Below are positions 5,453-5,729 of a stretch of DNA of 5,729 nt, piece after piece (position 1 is the stretch's first letter; every line of letters begins with the position of its first letter). Position numbers and translations under genes: made by a program. Under the pieces are notes generated by a model. That model did no database searches and was not told the origin of the DNA. It saw only the letters and a program-made list of their open reading frames with translations. The DNA is from Alphaproteobacteria bacterium (GTDB lineage: Bacteria > Pseudomonadota > Alphaproteobacteria > Acetobacterales > Acetobacteraceae). The stretch covers positions 1 through 5,729 of the forward strand of contig JAMFRY010000047.1 in assembly GCA_026225015.1 (NCBI GenBank). The letters are read 5' to 3'.

Positions 5453-5729
5453 GCCTGAAGGGCAAATGGCGCATCGTCGAAATGCCTGACTTCGACGCCG
5501 GTTATCCCGACATGGCCGAACCAGCCTATATCCTGTTCGAGGGTGACGGCTCGGGCGAGTTCGCCTTCGGATGCTGCACCGGACATATCTGGGCCGCGAG
5601 CGATACCGAGGCGGCGTCTATCGAGTTTTCCTGGGATGGGAGCGACGAAATGGATGAAGCAAACGGCGAAGGCTCAGCCGAACTCCAGCCAGACGGCACA
5701 ATCGAAGGCGAATTTTGCTTCCACAACGG
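5449..5729 (+). CDS. Small acidic conserved hypothetical protein, truncated by the window edge
   Basis: The frame opens at ATG 5449, which overlaps the previous stop in ATGA, and stays open to the last base, giving 93 residues. It begins MSLKGKWRIVEMPDFDAGY and is strongly acidic, with many Asp and Glu residues and few Lys or Arg after the start. Notable segments are YILFEGDGSGEFAFGCCTGHI, IEFSWDGSDEMDEANGEG and, at the edge, EGEFCFHNG. The alternating pattern suggests a small beta-rich domain. I recall similar unnamed proteins of about 110-120 residues in proteobacteria with the KGxWRI, FxFGxxxG and EFxWxGxDEMD pattern, so only about 20 residues are probably missing. No signal peptide or membrane segment is present. 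The 4-bp overlap implies translational coupling with the dienelactone hydrolase. Its function is unknown. Confidence 0.82.
   Translation, partial: MSLKGKWRIVEMPDFDAGYPDMAEPAYILFEGDGSGEFAFGCCTGHIWAASDTEAASIEFSWDGSDEMDEANGEGSAELQPDGTIEGEFCFHN

Overview
The window looks like ordinary chromosome from a GC-rich Gram-negative bacterium, most likely an alphaproteobacterium and possibly an Acetobacteraceae-like one. The support is the alphaproteobacterial style of the ribosomal protein S4 fragment, an IalB-family periplasmic protein directly upstream of rlmN, the NPWPG variant in RlmN, and an LpxR-type outer-membrane protein. The taxonomic placement is inference from these features. No tRNA, rRNA, CRISPR array, insertion sequence or phage gene is visible.

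Layout from left to right: the 3' three-quarters of rpsD (+, 1-453); a 101-bp convergent gap holding a palindromic repeat; a small secreted protein of unknown function (-, 555-902) that starts at TTG; a 112-bp divergent promoter region; a cytoplasmic FrnE/DsbA-like thiol oxidoreductase (+, 1015-1683); an LpxR-family outer-membrane lipid A deacylase-like gene (+, about 1799-2926) whose last 20 or so codons are out of frame; a second convergent gap with two more copies of the repeat; rlmN (-, 2969-4144) preceded in the same direction by an overlapping IalB-family gene (-, 4135-4614); a 112-bp divergent region; a dienelactone hydrolase-family gene (+, 4727-5452); and, overlapping its stop by 4 bp, the start of a small acidic protein that runs off the window (+, 5449-end).

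The genes form short units rather than one pathway. IalB-family gene plus rlmN is one overlapping pair, and dienelactone hydrolase plus the small acidic protein is another; the two pairs are transcribed away from each other. Both convergent junctions carry the same hairpin-forming repeat, which may end transcription there. Coding density is high and no gene-free stretch exceeds 300 bases.

I do not see a new multi-gene system. The points most worth a second look are the single-base frameshift in the LpxR-family gene (its correct C-terminus is intact in the next frame), the compensatory base-pair change between the palindromic repeats, and the two uncharacterised small proteins (555-902 and 5449 onward).
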